Assembly: GCF_000280905.1 (NCBI RefSeq)
Contig: NZ_ALAP01000037.1
Span: 62,001 to 126,000, forward strand
DNA length: 64,000 bases
Source: Streptomyces sp. AA1529
GTDB taxonomy: Bacteria > Actinomycetota > Actinomycetes > Streptomycetales > Streptomycetaceae
Reading direction: 5' to 3'
In this document: positions 26,074 to 36,874 of the stretch, one piece after another
Layout of the letters: every line of letters starts with the position of its first letter
Numbering within the stretch: position 1 is the stretch's first letter
The notes under the pieces: generated by a model
Database searches by the model: none
What the model was told of the DNA's origin: nothing
The model's input: the letters and a program-made list of their open reading frames with translations, nothing else
Program-made: the position numbers and the translations under genes

Positions 26074-26828
26074 TCCGGGCGGTCGTGGTCGACGACGACT
26101 TCATGGTGGCCCGGCTGCACAGCACCCTGGTCTCCCGGGTGCCCGGGTTCGAGATCGCCGCGGTGGCGCACAGCGGTGCGGAAGCGCTCGCGGCGGTGCG
26201 CGGGACCGCGCCGGACCTGGTGCTGCTGGACCTGTATCTGCCCGACATCAGCGGGCTGGAGGTATTGCAGCAGTTGCGCGGCGACGGCGCGCCGGGCGGC
26301 GGCCCGGACGTGCTGGTGATCACGGCGGCGCGGGACGCGGCGAGCGTGCGGGCCGCACGGCACGGCGGGGCCGTGCAGTACGTCGTCAAACCGTTCGAGG
26401 GGCGGCTGCTGAGCGAACGGCTGGAGCGGTACGCGCGGGAGCGGCGGGACCTGGAGTCGCTGACGGCCCCCGGCCAGGAGGAGCTGGACCGGGTCTTCGG
26501 GCACTCCGGCGGCGGTGCGACCGCGGAGCCCCCGGGAGCCGCGACGGCGCGCGGGACCACGCAGCTGCCGGACGGCGCCGGGGTGGCCGTCCGGGCGCAG
26601 CCGCTGCCCAAGGGGCTGACCGAGCAGACCGCGGCCCTGGTCCGTGCGGCCCTCCGGGCGGGTCCGCGGGCGACGGGTGTGTCGGCCTCGGAGTGCGCCG
26701 AGCACAGCGGTCTGTCCCGGGTGAGCGCCCGCCGCTACCTGGAGCACTTCGTGGCGACCGGGGCGGCGCGGGTCACCCTGCGGTACGGCACCACGGGCCG
26801 CCCCGAGCGCCGCTACCACCGGATGTGA
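26070..26828 (+). CDS. CitB/DpiA-type two-component response regulator
   Basis: A 252-residue response regulator. The receiver domain has acidic residues DDD near position 8, the phospho-acceptor Asp in LVLLDLYLPDISGLEVL, a switch Thr in VLVITAA and Lys in YVVKPFEG. A linker of about 60 residues is Gly/Ala/Pro-rich. The C-terminal winged HTH is TGVSASECAEHSGLSRVSARRYLEHFVATGAARVTLRYG, typical of CitB/DcuR regulators of carboxylate metabolism. The GTG start at 26070 overlaps the SDR stop. No histidine kinase lies nearby, so it is an orphan or works with a distant CitA-like kinase. Confidence 0.9.
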   Translation: MIRAVVVDDDFMVARLHSTLVSRVPGFEIAAVAHSGAEALAAVRGTAPDLVLLDLYLPDISGLEVLQQLRGDGAPGGGPDVLVITAARDAASVRAARHGGAVQYVVKPFEGRLLSERLERYARERRDLESLTAPGQEELDRVFGHSGGGATAEPPGAATARGTTQLPDGAGVAVRAQPLPKGLTEQTAALVRAALRAGPRATGVSASECAEHSGLSRVSARRYLEHFVATGAARVTLRYGTTGRPERRYHRM

Positions 26829-26861
26829 GGTGCGGCGGGCGGCCCGTTCGCCGTCTCTGGG

Positions 26862-27341
26862 TCAGACCTCGGTGAAGCACATGGTGTGGTCGCCACCGCG
26901 GTTGCTGGAGTACTGGATGCCGTAGTCGTACTGGGCCGGGCACTCCTTGTCCGGCCCGAAGAGCCGCTCCCCGGTCCGGTACTCGGCCTCCGGGGAACCG
27001 CAGTCGACGATGGTGGGCAGCGGGTCGTCGTCGGTGCCCTCGATCTTCACGCAGTCGCCCTGCTGCGGGTCGTGGGTCTTCTGCTCCTCGATCCGCGCGG
27101 ACCGCGACGCCTCCGCCTTGGCCTTACCGCCGTCGGGGTCGGTGTTGTAGTCGTACACGTACCAGCCGACGCCGCCGAACACCGCCAGGACGAGGACGGC
27201 GGCGATCAGGCCGCGCAACGGGCCGCCCTGCTGGGGGCGCTGCGGGCCGCGGGGCGGCGGGGGAGCCTGGTATTGCTGGTACTGCGGCGGAGGGCCCTGG
27301 GGCTGCTGGTACTGGTACTGGTACGGCGGTGGTGCGGACAT
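26862..27341 (-). CDS. LppU/SCO3897-family membrane-anchored protein
   Basis: A 159-residue protein. Residues 1-42 are Pro/Gln/Tyr-rich (SAPPPYQYQYQQPQGPPPQYQQYQAPPPP), one transmembrane helix follows (LRGLIAAVLVLAVFGGVGWYVY), then an extracytoplasmic domain with GDCVKIEGTDDDPLPTIVDCGSPEAEYRTGERL and KECPAQYD...TMCFTEV. The four cysteines suggest two disulfides. This architecture matches the LppU/SCO3897 family, whose function is unknown. ATG at 27341, preceded by AACGGGGAACACTC. Convergent with the response regulator, 33 bp apart. Confidence 0.8.
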   Translation of the reverse strand: MSAPPPYQYQYQQPQGPPPQYQQYQAPPPPRGPQRPQQGGPLRGLIAAVLVLAVFGGVGWYVYDYNTDPDGGKAKAEASRSARIEEQKTHDPQQGDCVKIEGTDDDPLPTIVDCGSPEAEYRTGERLFGPDKECPAQYDYGIQYSSNRGGDHTMCFTEV

Positions 27342-27659
27342 GAGTGTTCCCCGTTGAGGTGCTGGCCTGACGTGCGCTGAAGCGCACATGACGGCATCAC
27401 TGTAAGGGCACTCACGCCCGGCCGGTGCCACCACCGTGCTCGCCGAGCACCGACGAACCCGCCCGGCGCCGCGGCGACTTCGGCGGACGCAGCGCGGAAG
27501 ACCATGATCCGACAGCCGGGAGCGCCGGGGCCGGGGGCGAAGAAGAAGAAGAAGAAGGAGGAGGCGGCACCCCCGCACGGGTGCCGCCTCCCGGGCCGGG
27601 TTCCCCGTCCGCGGTGAGGGTCGGTGCGGACGGGGAGCCCGGGAGCGGGATGGCTCGGG
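27342..27659. other. Intergenic region between ppdK end and the LppU-like gene
   Basis: About 320 bp with no gene. It contains the ppdK terminator hairpin (27561-27590), a (GAA)6 trinucleotide run at 27539-27556 on the plus strand, and presumably the promoter of the LppU-like gene, for which I could not place hexamers with confidence. Confidence 0.6.
27561..27590 (-). terminator. Intrinsic terminator of ppdK
   Basis: An 11-bp stem (GAGGCGGCACC / GGTGCCGCCTC) with an 8-nt loop, 70 bp past the ppdK stop. On the minus strand it is followed by a pyrimidine-rich CTCCTTCTTC tract, which is the (GAA)6 run read from the other strand. Confidence 0.85.
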
Positions 27660-30437
<2,778 letters not shown>

Positions 30438-30836
30438 CGGACTCGGCTCCTCGTGGTCGGCTGCCCTGACGGCGGGGAGCGTACCCAGATCGAAGGCTTA
30501 CGAGTACGTCCAACAGCACGTCACACGGCTGTAACCACCCGTGTGCCGAGAGATCGAAAGCGGAGGACCGTATGAGCTAATTGGTCATACCATTCAAACC
30601 TCGAATTGATTACTACGCTGAGCTGAAAGAATCAGCCGAAATAACCGACACAGAGTAACGGCCACCTACAACCCGGGAACCAAGGGTCGGTAAAACCGCG
30701 ACCCGCTCCTTGGAGATGTACAGCTCACATCTGAGCGCTCATCTGAGCGCACCCCTGATCAAGGTGGCGCGAATCACGCGGCTGAACGGGTGAACGTCTC
30801 ACCATCCGGACGAGGTGTGGGCCGCAGTAGATTGCC
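30438..30836. promoter_or_regulatory. AT-richer 5' region of ppdK (divergent from GGCT-like gene)
   Basis: A 399-bp divergent intergenic region with no gene. Bases about 30570-30720 are far richer in A/T than anything nearby. It contains TTGGTCATACCAT (dyad TGGT-CAT-ACCA at 30582-30592), reminiscent of GntR-type operators, and a weak minus-strand promoter reading TTGAAT-17-CATACG (30597 down to 30569). A tandem 12-bp repeat lies at 30728-30751. I see no riboswitch I can name. The hexamer and operator calls are inference. Confidence 0.45.
30728..30751. repeat. 12-bp tandem direct repeat CATCTGAGCGCT
   Basis: Two adjacent copies, CATCTGAGCGCT (30728-30739) and CATCTGAGCGCA (30740-30751), about 85 bp upstream of the GGCT-like start. 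Possible direct-repeat protein binding site. Confidence 0.75.
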
Positions 30837-31439
30837 GTGGTGACCGATCCGCACACCGCTGAGAATCCGGCCGCCCGGCACGCCCGCCTCGCCCCCGTCG
30901 ACACCGCGGCGGACGCCCTGTTCGTCTACGGCACGCTGCGCTTCGACCGCATCCTGGCCGCCCTGCTCGGCCGCGTCCCGCCCGGCCTCCCGGCCACCGC
31001 GCCCGGCTGGCGCACCGCGGCACTCGCGGACCGCCCCTATCCAGGGCTCGTCCCGTCCCCCGGACACACGGCCACCGGGCTGCTGCTGACCGGACTGAGC
31101 CCTGCCGAGTGGCGCGCGCTGGACGACTTCGAGGACGACGCGTACCAGCTGCGCCGCCTCACCGCGGAGCGGGAGCCCGGGGCGGAGCGAGTGCCTGCCG
31201 CGGAACAGGGGCCTCCCGCGGCAGCCGGCGGGACGGCGGACAGCCGCTGCTCCGTGCCCGGCCGGATCTGGACGTACGTCTGGGCGGCGCCGGACCAGGT
31301 CGCCGCGGAGGACTGGTCGGCGGACGTCTTCGCGGCCCGGCGACTGGCGGGCTACGCGGCCCGGCTGGAGGCCGCCGCCACGGCGCGGCTGGAGGCGGCC
31401 GCCACGGCGCGGCACCGGGGCGGGCACCCGGACCGCTGA
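30837..31439 (+). CDS. Gamma-glutamylcyclotransferase-like (GGCT/AIG2 fold) protein
   Basis: A 200-residue protein with the GGCT-fold hallmark ALFVYGTLRF near residue 27 and GLVPSPGHTATGLLLTGLSPAEWRALDDFEDDAYQLRRLTAE, where Glu in DDFEDDAY matches the catalytic position. Known members release 5-oxoproline from gamma-glutamyl peptides or amines; many small bacterial homologues are uncharacterised. A hydrophilic insert (GERVPAAEQGPPAAAGGTADS) interrupts the domain, and the C-terminus carries a duplicated octapeptide ARLEAAAT encoded by a 24-bp tandem repeat at about 31364-31411. GTG at 30837 or 30840; both are possible. Confidence 0.8.
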   Translation: MVTDPHTAENPAARHARLAPVDTAADALFVYGTLRFDRILAALLGRVPPGLPATAPGWRTAALADRPYPGLVPSPGHTATGLLLTGLSPAEWRALDDFEDDAYQLRRLTAEREPGAERVPAAEQGPPAAAGGTADSRCSVPGRIWTYVWAAPDQVAAEDWSADVFAARRLAGYAARLEAAATARLEAAATARHRGGHPDR

Positions 31440-31469
31440 ACGCCGCCGGGGGAGCCGCCGTGCCGGGCG

Positions 31470-32618
31470 TCAGCCGCCGGAGGTGGCCAGCTCGGCGTCC
31501 GCGCCGATGCCGGTGTCGCACGCGTACGGATCGTCCAGCCAGCCGTCCGGCAGGACGACCTTGTTGCGCGAGTGGGTCCGCCCGCGCGGACCGTCGGCCC
31601 CCTCCGGCCACTCCTGGGACAGGTCGAGCCCGTCCAGCAGGGAACGCAGTTCGGCCAGCGAGGCCGCGACGGCGAGCTGCTTGCGCATCTCGGACCCGAC
31701 CGAGAAGCCCTTGGTGTACCAGGCGACGTGCTTGCGGAAGTCGATGACGCCCCGCGCCTCGTCCCCCAACCACTCCCCCAGCAGCCCGGCGTGCCGCACC
31801 ATGACGTCGGCGACCTCGCCCAGCGTCGGCCGGGCGCGGGCCCCGGTGTCCTCGCCGCCGAGCGCGGCCACCAGGTCGGCGAACAGCCAGGGCCGCCCCA
31901 GGCAGCCGCGCCCGACCACGACGCCGTCGCAGCCGGTCCGGCGCATCATGCGCAGCGCGTCGTCGGCCGACCAGATGTCGCCGTTGCCCAGCACCGGGAT
32001 CTCGGGGACGGCGTCCTTGAGGCGCGCGATGGCGTCCCAGTCGGCGGTCCCGCCGTAGTGCTGCGCCGCCGTACGGCCATGCAGGGCGATGGCGGTGACA
32101 CCCTCCTGCACCGCGATCCGCCCGGCGTCCAGGAAGGTCAGATGATCGTCGTCGATGCCCTTGCGCATCTTCATCGTCACCGGCCGGCCGCCCGCGTTGT
32201 GCACCGCCTCGTGCAGGATGGCCCGCAGCAGCGGTCGCTTGTACGGCAGCGCGGAGCCGCCGCCCTTGCGGGTCACCTTCGGGACGGGGCAGCCGAAGTT
32301 GAGGTCGATGTGGTCGGCGAGGTCCTCGTCGGCGATCATGCGCACCGCCTTGCCGACGGTCACCGGGTCGACGCCGTAGAGCTGGATGGAGCGCGGCTTC
32401 TCGCTCGCGTCGAAGTGCACGAGCTGCATCGTCTTCTCGTTGCGCTCCACCAGCGCCCGCGTGGTGATCATCTCACTGACGAACAGGCCCCGGCCGCCGG
32501 AGAACTCCCGGCACAGCGTCCGGAACGGCGCGTTGGTGATCCCGGCCATCGGCGCCAGCACGACCGGCGGCTGGACAGCGTGCTCTCCGATGTGCAGCGG
32601 CTGGATCGACGGGCTCAT
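31470..32618 (-). CDS. dusB: tRNA-dihydrouridine synthase (DusB-like)
   Basis: A 382-residue FMN-dependent Dus enzyme reducing uridine in the tRNA D-loop. Motifs are VVLAPMAGITNAPFRTLCREFSGGRGLFVSEM, IDLNFGCPVPKVTRKGGGSAL with the catalytic Cys, MKMRKGIDDDHLTFLDAG, IALHGRTAAQHYGGTADW, and IPVLGNGDIWSADDALRMMRRTGCDGVVVGRGCLGRPWLF. ATG at 32618, chosen over an open-frame ATG at 32705 because the extension translates a 10-bp tandem repeat and precedes the conserved start. A regulatory gene lies upstream on the same strand, 123 bp away. Confidence 0.92.
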   Translation of the reverse strand: MSPSIQPLHIGEHAVQPPVVLAPMAGITNAPFRTLCREFSGGRGLFVSEMITTRALVERNEKTMQLVHFDASEKPRSIQLYGVDPVTVGKAVRMIADEDLADHIDLNFGCPVPKVTRKGGGSALPYKRPLLRAILHEAVHNAGGRPVTMKMRKGIDDDHLTFLDAGRIAVQEGVTAIALHGRTAAQHYGGTADWDAIARLKDAVPEIPVLGNGDIWSADDALRMMRRTGCDGVVVGRGCLGRPWLFADLVAALGGEDTGARARPTLGEVADVMVRHAGLLGEWLGDEARGVIDFRKHVAWYTKGFSVGSEMRKQLAVAASLAELRSLLDGLDLSQEWPEGADGPRGRTHSRNKVVLPDGWLDDPYACDTGIGADAELATSGG

Positions 32619-32640
32619 ACGGCAGGGGTTCCTCGGCTCG

Positions 32641-32680
32641 TTCGTCGTTGTTCGTCGTTGTTCGGCGTTGTCCGGCGTGG
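32641..32680. repeat. 10-bp tandem repeat upstream of dusB (4 units)
   Basis: TTCGTCGTTG twice exactly, then TTCGGCGTTG and TCCGGCGTGG. The units follow a near-helical 10-bp period and lie 23-62 bp upstream of the dusB start codon (minus strand), within its leader. Confidence 0.85.
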
Positions 32681-32741
32681 CGAACAGCTTCCCATTGTCC
32701 CCCATCCGGCGACGGACACCGCAGGTCGGTCTCCGTCCCGC

Positions 32742-33680
32742 TCACCGACCGCCGGCGACCAGGCCGAGCAGCCGCTCCACCCGCGCCTGGGTCTCCTCGT
32801 CGCGCGGCACGTACGTCCCCAGGCGCGCGCCCTCGGCCGGGCCGAGCCACAGCCCGTGGTAGGTGAAGGAGACCATCCCGACCCGCGGGTTGCGGAAGCG
32901 CTTGGTGTGGTCCGCGGCACGGACCACCTCGTGCCGCTCCCACAGCGCGCGGAACTCCGCGGAGGTACGCATCCGCGCCAGCAGCGCCTTCCACGCGGGC
33001 TCCGCCAGATGCTCGGCCATCCGGGAGCGGAAGCGGGCCACCATCAGCCGGATCGCCTCCTCCCGGTCCGGCATCGCGGCGGCCCAGTCCGGGTCGGTGA
33101 AGGCCAGCCACATGCAGTTGCGGTCCTCGGGCGGATGCGCGTCCAGATCGCCCAGCAGACAGCCGTAGACCCGGTTGTAGGCCACGATGTCGTAGCGCGC
33201 GTTCTGCACGCAGGCCGGAAAGGGTTCGAGCCGGTCGAGCACCTTGCGGATGCCCTCCGGCAGCACGGGCGTCTCGGCGGCGGGCGTCGGATCGGCCGTC
33301 CCGCCGAGCGCGAACAGATGAGCGCGCTCGCTGGAGTCGAGCATCAGCGCCCGGGCGAGCGCGTCCAGCACCTGCGCCGAGACCTGGATGGCACGGCCCT
33401 GCTCCAGCCACGTGTACCAGGTCACGCCCACGGTCGACAGATGCGCCACCTCCTCGCGGCGCAGCCCCGGTGTCCGGCGGCGCGGCCCCCTGGGCAGCCC
33501 CACCCGCTCGGGCGGGATCCGCTCGCGCCTGCTGCGCAGGAACGCCGCGAGTTCCTGGCGGCGGACGCTGTCGGCGGGTGCGGCCGGTGCCGGTGTGAGA
33601 GCCGCCGGTTCCGGTGCGGGCGATCCCGGTGCGGGGCCTGCCGATCCGAAGCGGGCCGCTCCGGGAGTGCTGAGGCTCAT
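32742..33680 (-). CDS. XRE-family regulator with MmyB-like ligand-binding domain
   Basis: A 312-residue regulator. An Ala/Pro-rich leader (residues 1-38) is followed by an XRE HTH at about 40-110 (RRQELAAFLRSRRERIPPERVGLPRGPRRRTPGLRREEVAHLSTVGVTWYTWLEQGRAIQVSAQVLDALARAL). Then comes the MmyB-type domain (LEPFPACVQNARYDIVAYNRVYGCLLGDLD...DPDWAAAMPDREE), which binds lipophilic ligands in known members. ATG at 33680. It is divergent from an MFS efflux gene, and the 101-bp gap is full of palindromic operators. I infer a ligand-released repressor of the pump and of itself. Confidence 0.9.
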   Translation of the reverse strand: MSLSTPGAARFGSAGPAPGSPAPEPAALTPAPAAPADSVRRQELAAFLRSRRERIPPERVGLPRGPRRRTPGLRREEVAHLSTVGVTWYTWLEQGRAIQVSAQVLDALARALMLDSSERAHLFALGGTADPTPAAETPVLPEGIRKVLDRLEPFPACVQNARYDIVAYNRVYGCLLGDLDAHPPEDRNCMWLAFTDPDWAAAMPDREEAIRLMVARFRSRMAEHLAEPAWKALLARMRTSAEFRALWERHEVVRAADHTKRFRNPRVGMVSFTYHGLWLGPAEGARLGTYVPRDEETQARVERLLGLVAGGR

Positions 33681-33756
33681 GGCACCAGGATGGCGCACGC
33701 CGCATCCTGGTGCCGGGTAGTCCTGGTACCAGGATGAGGACCGCCTGGTACCAGGC
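33681..33756. promoter_or_regulatory. Operator array between MmyB-type regulator and MFS pump
   Basis: Three related dyads. GGCACCAGGAT/ATCCTGGTGCC (33681-33714, 11-bp arms) abuts the regulator's start codon. TCCTGGTACCAGGA (33721-33734) and GCCTGGTACCAGGC (33743-33756) are perfect 14-bp palindromes whose centres are 22 bp apart. All share the core CTGGTRCCAG half-sites. The layout strongly suggests cooperative repressor binding over both promoters. Confidence 0.8.
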
Positions 33757-33781
33757 AGACAGGGGGCCGAGGCTCGTCCTC

Positions 33782-35299
33782 ATGAGTCACGACATCCCCA
33801 CCGCCGCGCGGCCGGCCCCCGACCGGAAGCCGGACCACTGCGACCGGAAGCGAAACCCTTCCGACCGGAAACACGGCCCGTACCCGGCACCCGGACCGCC
33901 GGTGCCGCAGGCCCCGCCGGCGCTGCACCCTTCCGGCCTGGTCACGCTGCTGCTGGGCGCCGCACTACCCATGATCGATTTCTTCGTCGTCAACGTCGCC
34001 TTCCCGAGCATCGAGAACGACCTCGGCGCCTCCCCGGCAGCGCTGGAGATGGTCGTCGCCGGATACGCCGTCGCCTATGCCTCGCTGCTCGTCCTGGGCG
34101 GCCGGCTGGGCGACGCCCTCGGCCGCCGACGGCTCTTCCTGTGGGGCGTCGCCGCCTTCGGAGCCACCTCGCTGGCCTGCGGATTCGCCCCCGGAGTGTG
34201 GTGGCTGACCGCCGCCAGGGCAGCACAGGGAGCCGCCTCGGCGATGATGTTCCCGCAGGTGCTCGCCACCATCCAGGCCACGAGCGAAGGACGGGCGCGG
34301 TCCCGGGCCATCGGCCTGTTCGGCTCGGTCGGCGGGATCTCCGTCGTCACCGGGCAGGTGCTGGGTGGCGTGCTGGTCGCCGCCGACCTGGGCGGCACCG
34401 GCTGGCGGGCCATCTTCCTGATCAACGTCCCGGTGGTGCTGGTCATACTCGCCATCGGCGCCCGCACGGTGCCCGAGAGCCGCTCGGAGTCGCCCGCACG
34501 CGGAGACACCGCCGGAACAGTGCTGCTGGCCTGCGGGCTGATCGCCCTGCTGCTGCCCCTGACGGAAGGGCGCGCGGCAGGCTGGCCCTGGTGGTCCATC
34601 GCCCTGCTGGGGGCGGCGGCCCTGCTGGCGTATTCCTTCTTCGCCGTCGAACGCCGCGAGGAGCGCGCGGGCCGCAGCCCGCTGCTGCCGCCCTCACTGC
34701 TGCGGGAGCCCGGCGTCCGGCGCGGACTGCTCATCGGCGCCCCCGTCTTCCTCGGCTTCAGCAGTTTCATGTTCGAGAGCGCACTGCTGCTGCAACAGGG
34801 GCTGCGGTACGGCGCGCTCAAGGCGGGGCTCACCCTGGTGCCGATGGGCCTGGCGCAGTTCGCCGCCTCCGTGCGGGCCCCACGGCTGACCGAACGGTTC
34901 GGCGCGGGAGGAGTGCTGGTGCTGAGCGCCGTCGCCCAGGGCACGGGCTTGGGTGCCCTGCTGCTGGCACTGTTCACGCAGTGGCCCGGACTGCCGCCGG
35001 TGGCGCTGGCGCCCGCCCTGCTGCTGTGCGGACTGGGCCAGGGACTCCAGTTGCCCACGTACTACCGCGTCCTGCTCTCCGGCGTTCCCGCCGCCAGAGC
35101 CGGCGCGGGCAGTGGCCTGGCCGCCACCGCCCAGCAGGCCGGCTTCGCCCTCGGCGTCGCCGCCCTGGGCTCCCTCTTCCTCGCTCTGACGCCGCAGTAC
35201 GGCATGCGCGAAGCCTTGGCGGCCGTCCTGGCCCTCCAGGCATGCGGGCTGCTGACTCTGGTGGTGACGGGGGTGCGGATGCCCCGCACGATGGGCTGA
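33782..35299 (+). CDS. MFS efflux transporter (DHA2/EmrB-QacA type)
   Basis: A 505-residue membrane protein with about 14 hydrophobic helices. A hydrophilic N-terminus of about 50 residues precedes GLVTLLLGAALPMIDFFVVNVAFPSIENDLGASPAALEMVVAGYAVAYASLLVLGGRLGDALGRRRLF, which includes motif C-like and loop 2-3 motif A (GGRLGDALGRRR) elements. WRAIFLINVPVVLVIL is typical of the DHA2 drug:H+ antiporters. The ATG at 33782 lies just past the operator array; no strong RBS is visible. Regulated, I infer, by the divergent MmyB-type protein. The substrate is unknown. Confidence 0.9.
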   Translation: MSHDIPTAARPAPDRKPDHCDRKRNPSDRKHGPYPAPGPPVPQAPPALHPSGLVTLLLGAALPMIDFFVVNVAFPSIENDLGASPAALEMVVAGYAVAYASLLVLGGRLGDALGRRRLFLWGVAAFGATSLACGFAPGVWWLTAARAAQGAASAMMFPQVLATIQATSEGRARSRAIGLFGSVGGISVVTGQVLGGVLVAADLGGTGWRAIFLINVPVVLVILAIGARTVPESRSESPARGDTAGTVLLACGLIALLLPLTEGRAAGWPWWSIALLGAAALLAYSFFAVERREERAGRSPLLPPSLLREPGVRRGLLIGAPVFLGFSSFMFESALLLQQGLRYGALKAGLTLVPMGLAQFAASVRAPRLTERFGAGGVLVLSAVAQGTGLGALLLALFTQWPGLPPVALAPALLLCGLGQGLQLPTYYRVLLSGVPAARAGAGSGLAATAQQAGFALGVAALGSLFLALTPQYGMREALAAVLALQACGLLTLVVTGVRMPRTMG

Positions 35300-35369
35300 G
35301 GGCCGAGCACCCGCGGGGTCCCGCTGCGAGCCCTTTCGGAGCTCCTCGGCGGGTACCGGGCGCGGCGGA

Positions 35370-36224
35370 CTAGAAGTCGTACGCCGCGAAGTCGGCGACC
35401 GGGCGGTACCCGATCCGCCGATAAAGGCCGTTACTGGTGGGGTTGGCCAGGTCCGCGAACAGCACGACCTCCGACGCGCCCGCGGCCGACGCGGCCCAGC
35501 TCACCGCGGCTGTCGCGGCACCCGCGTAACCGCGGCCACGCAGCGGGGCCGGGGTGTAGACGGGCGCTACCCGGATCTGGCCCGCGACCATGAGGGTCCT
35601 GCCCGCCATGGAGACGGGGGTGCCGTCCGGAGTCTCCCAGAGCATGACGCGTTGGTCGGCGATACGGGTGTCCGCCCATGAGCTGTCGCCCGCAGCGGGA
35701 GTCCCTCCGACGTCGGTGACGAACTCGCGGTGCCAGAGCATCAGCCGCTCACGGTCCTCCTCACCCGCGACCCGCCCCCGGCCCTCGGGGAGCGGCTCCG
35801 GTGGCGTGAGCGTGCCCAGTCGGTAGAGACGCTGCCGCTCCTGCAGCGTCGGCACCGCACCCGTGTGCCGCTGCCAGGCCCGGGCGAACGACGCGGCGGT
35901 GTCCTGGTCGGCGTGCACACCGGGGAGTTGATGACCGAGGCCCGCCAGGCAGGCGGCGAGACTGTCGGTCTCCCCCGGGTTCAGCGGGGTGAGTGTCAGG
36001 CGGCGGGGCGGGGTACGGAAAAAGACAGCACGGACCTCGCCCGCCCGCTCCAGCAGGCCGAGAACCGGGGTGTCGGCGCCGTACGCGTCCGCCCCGCGCG
36101 TCCGCAGTGTGTCGGTCACCGTCAGCGGGAGAGTGTGCAGAGCAGGACGCAAGCGCAGGAAGGTCCTGGCGCGAGCGAGAAAAGCGCCGACGTCCTCGGT
36201 GAGATGCCAGTCGTCCGGGCTCAT
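35370..36224 (-). CDS. GNAT-family N-acetyltransferase
   Basis: A 284-residue protein. The C-terminal GNAT domain (about 150-284) shows MVAGQIRVAPVYTPAPLRGRGYAGAATAAVSWAASAAGASEVVLFADLANPTSNGLYRRIGYRPVADFAAYDF with the acetyl-CoA pyrophosphate loop (R-x-R-G-Y-A). The N-terminal half (DWHLTEDVGAFLARARTFLRLRPALHTLPLTVTDTLR) is the helper domain seen in two-domain actinobacterial GNATs. ATG at 36224. The substrate is unknown. Convergent with the MFS gene. G+C and codon use look slightly more relaxed than the core genes, consistent with accessory DNA, though I did not compute this. Confidence 0.85.
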   Translation of the reverse strand: MSPDDWHLTEDVGAFLARARTFLRLRPALHTLPLTVTDTLRTRGADAYGADTPVLGLLERAGEVRAVFFRTPPRRLTLTPLNPGETDSLAACLAGLGHQLPGVHADQDTAASFARAWQRHTGAVPTLQERQRLYRLGTLTPPEPLPEGRGRVAGEEDRERLMLWHREFVTDVGGTPAAGDSSWADTRIADQRVMLWETPDGTPVSMAGRTLMVAGQIRVAPVYTPAPLRGRGYAGAATAAVSWAASAAGASEVVLFADLANPTSNGLYRRIGYRPVADFAAYDF

Positions 36225-36430
36225 GCCTCATGATCCCGCGGGTCGGCGAGGTGCGCCCCCGGATTTCGCCGTCGGAGGCACGTACATGTCTGTCAGGAGG
36301 ACTTCGCAGCCGATACCTCGCCGCCGGGTGTCTTCGGAGCGCTCGGCGGCGCCAGGAAACCGGCTGACTCCGCGACGGCACCTTCCGCCGACCACCGACC
36401 CCGACGACCTGTCGGCCCGGTCTCCTGACT

Positions 36431-36874
36431 CTACGGTCCCGATCGTCCAGAGGCGGACTGCGATCCGGCGATCTCTTCCCGCAGCCGGCCGGTGAACCGA
36501 CGCAGCAGATCCAGCGTCTCCTGGAACTCGGCCCGGCGATCGTCCCTCCCGTCGGTGGGCCGGGTGCTCCAGACCCGACGCGCGAGAGCATCGGCGAGAT
36601 CGACGGTTTCACCGCTGCAGAGCAGGTAGAGGGCTGAGCGTGCTTCCTGCATCCGGTTCACCAAGTCGTCGGCGCCCGGGCCGTCATCACTCAGCCGTGT
36701 TCCTTTCAAGTGGTCCAGCAGTTGCACCACGGCCGTGTTGAAGCCGATCCCGGCTTTCAGCTTCTGCTCGCGGAGCCACATGCGGTCCTGCCTGCGCGCG
36801 GTGAACCACGCACCGAACACGACCCCTATGAGGCCGATTGCGGCCCCGACGGCCACGGACACAATGTTCTCCAC
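36431..36874 (-). CDS. Small single-pass membrane protein, function unknown
   Basis: A 147-residue protein (GTG start at 36874). One N-terminal transmembrane helix (ENIVSVAVGAAIGLIGVVFGAWFTARRQD) is followed by a charged, largely helical cytoplasmic domain with coiled-coil character (REQKLKAGIGFNTAVVQLLDHLKG and EFQETLDLLRRFTGRLREEIAG). I do not recognise a family. The flanking 36225-36430 and 36875-37159 stretches contain no gene I can support. It is divergent from the possible ART/HEAT gene. Confidence 0.6.
   Translation of the reverse strand: MENIVSVAVGAAIGLIGVVFGAWFTARRQDRMWLREQKLKAGIGFNTAVVQLLDHLKGTRLSDDGPGADDLVNRMQEARSALYLLCSGETVDLADALARRVWSTRPTDGRDDRRAEFQETLDLLRRFTGRLREEIAGSQSASGRSGP

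Noticed and set aside
27539..27556. (GAA)6 microsatellite as an independent feature
   Set aside because: It forms the pyrimidine tail of the ppdK terminator on the minus strand and needs no other explanation.
30480..30720. Possible c-di-AMP (ydaO) or other riboswitch before ppdK or the GGCT-like gene
   Set aside because: Some GGAACC-like words are present, but I could not assemble the conserved helices of any known class on either strand.
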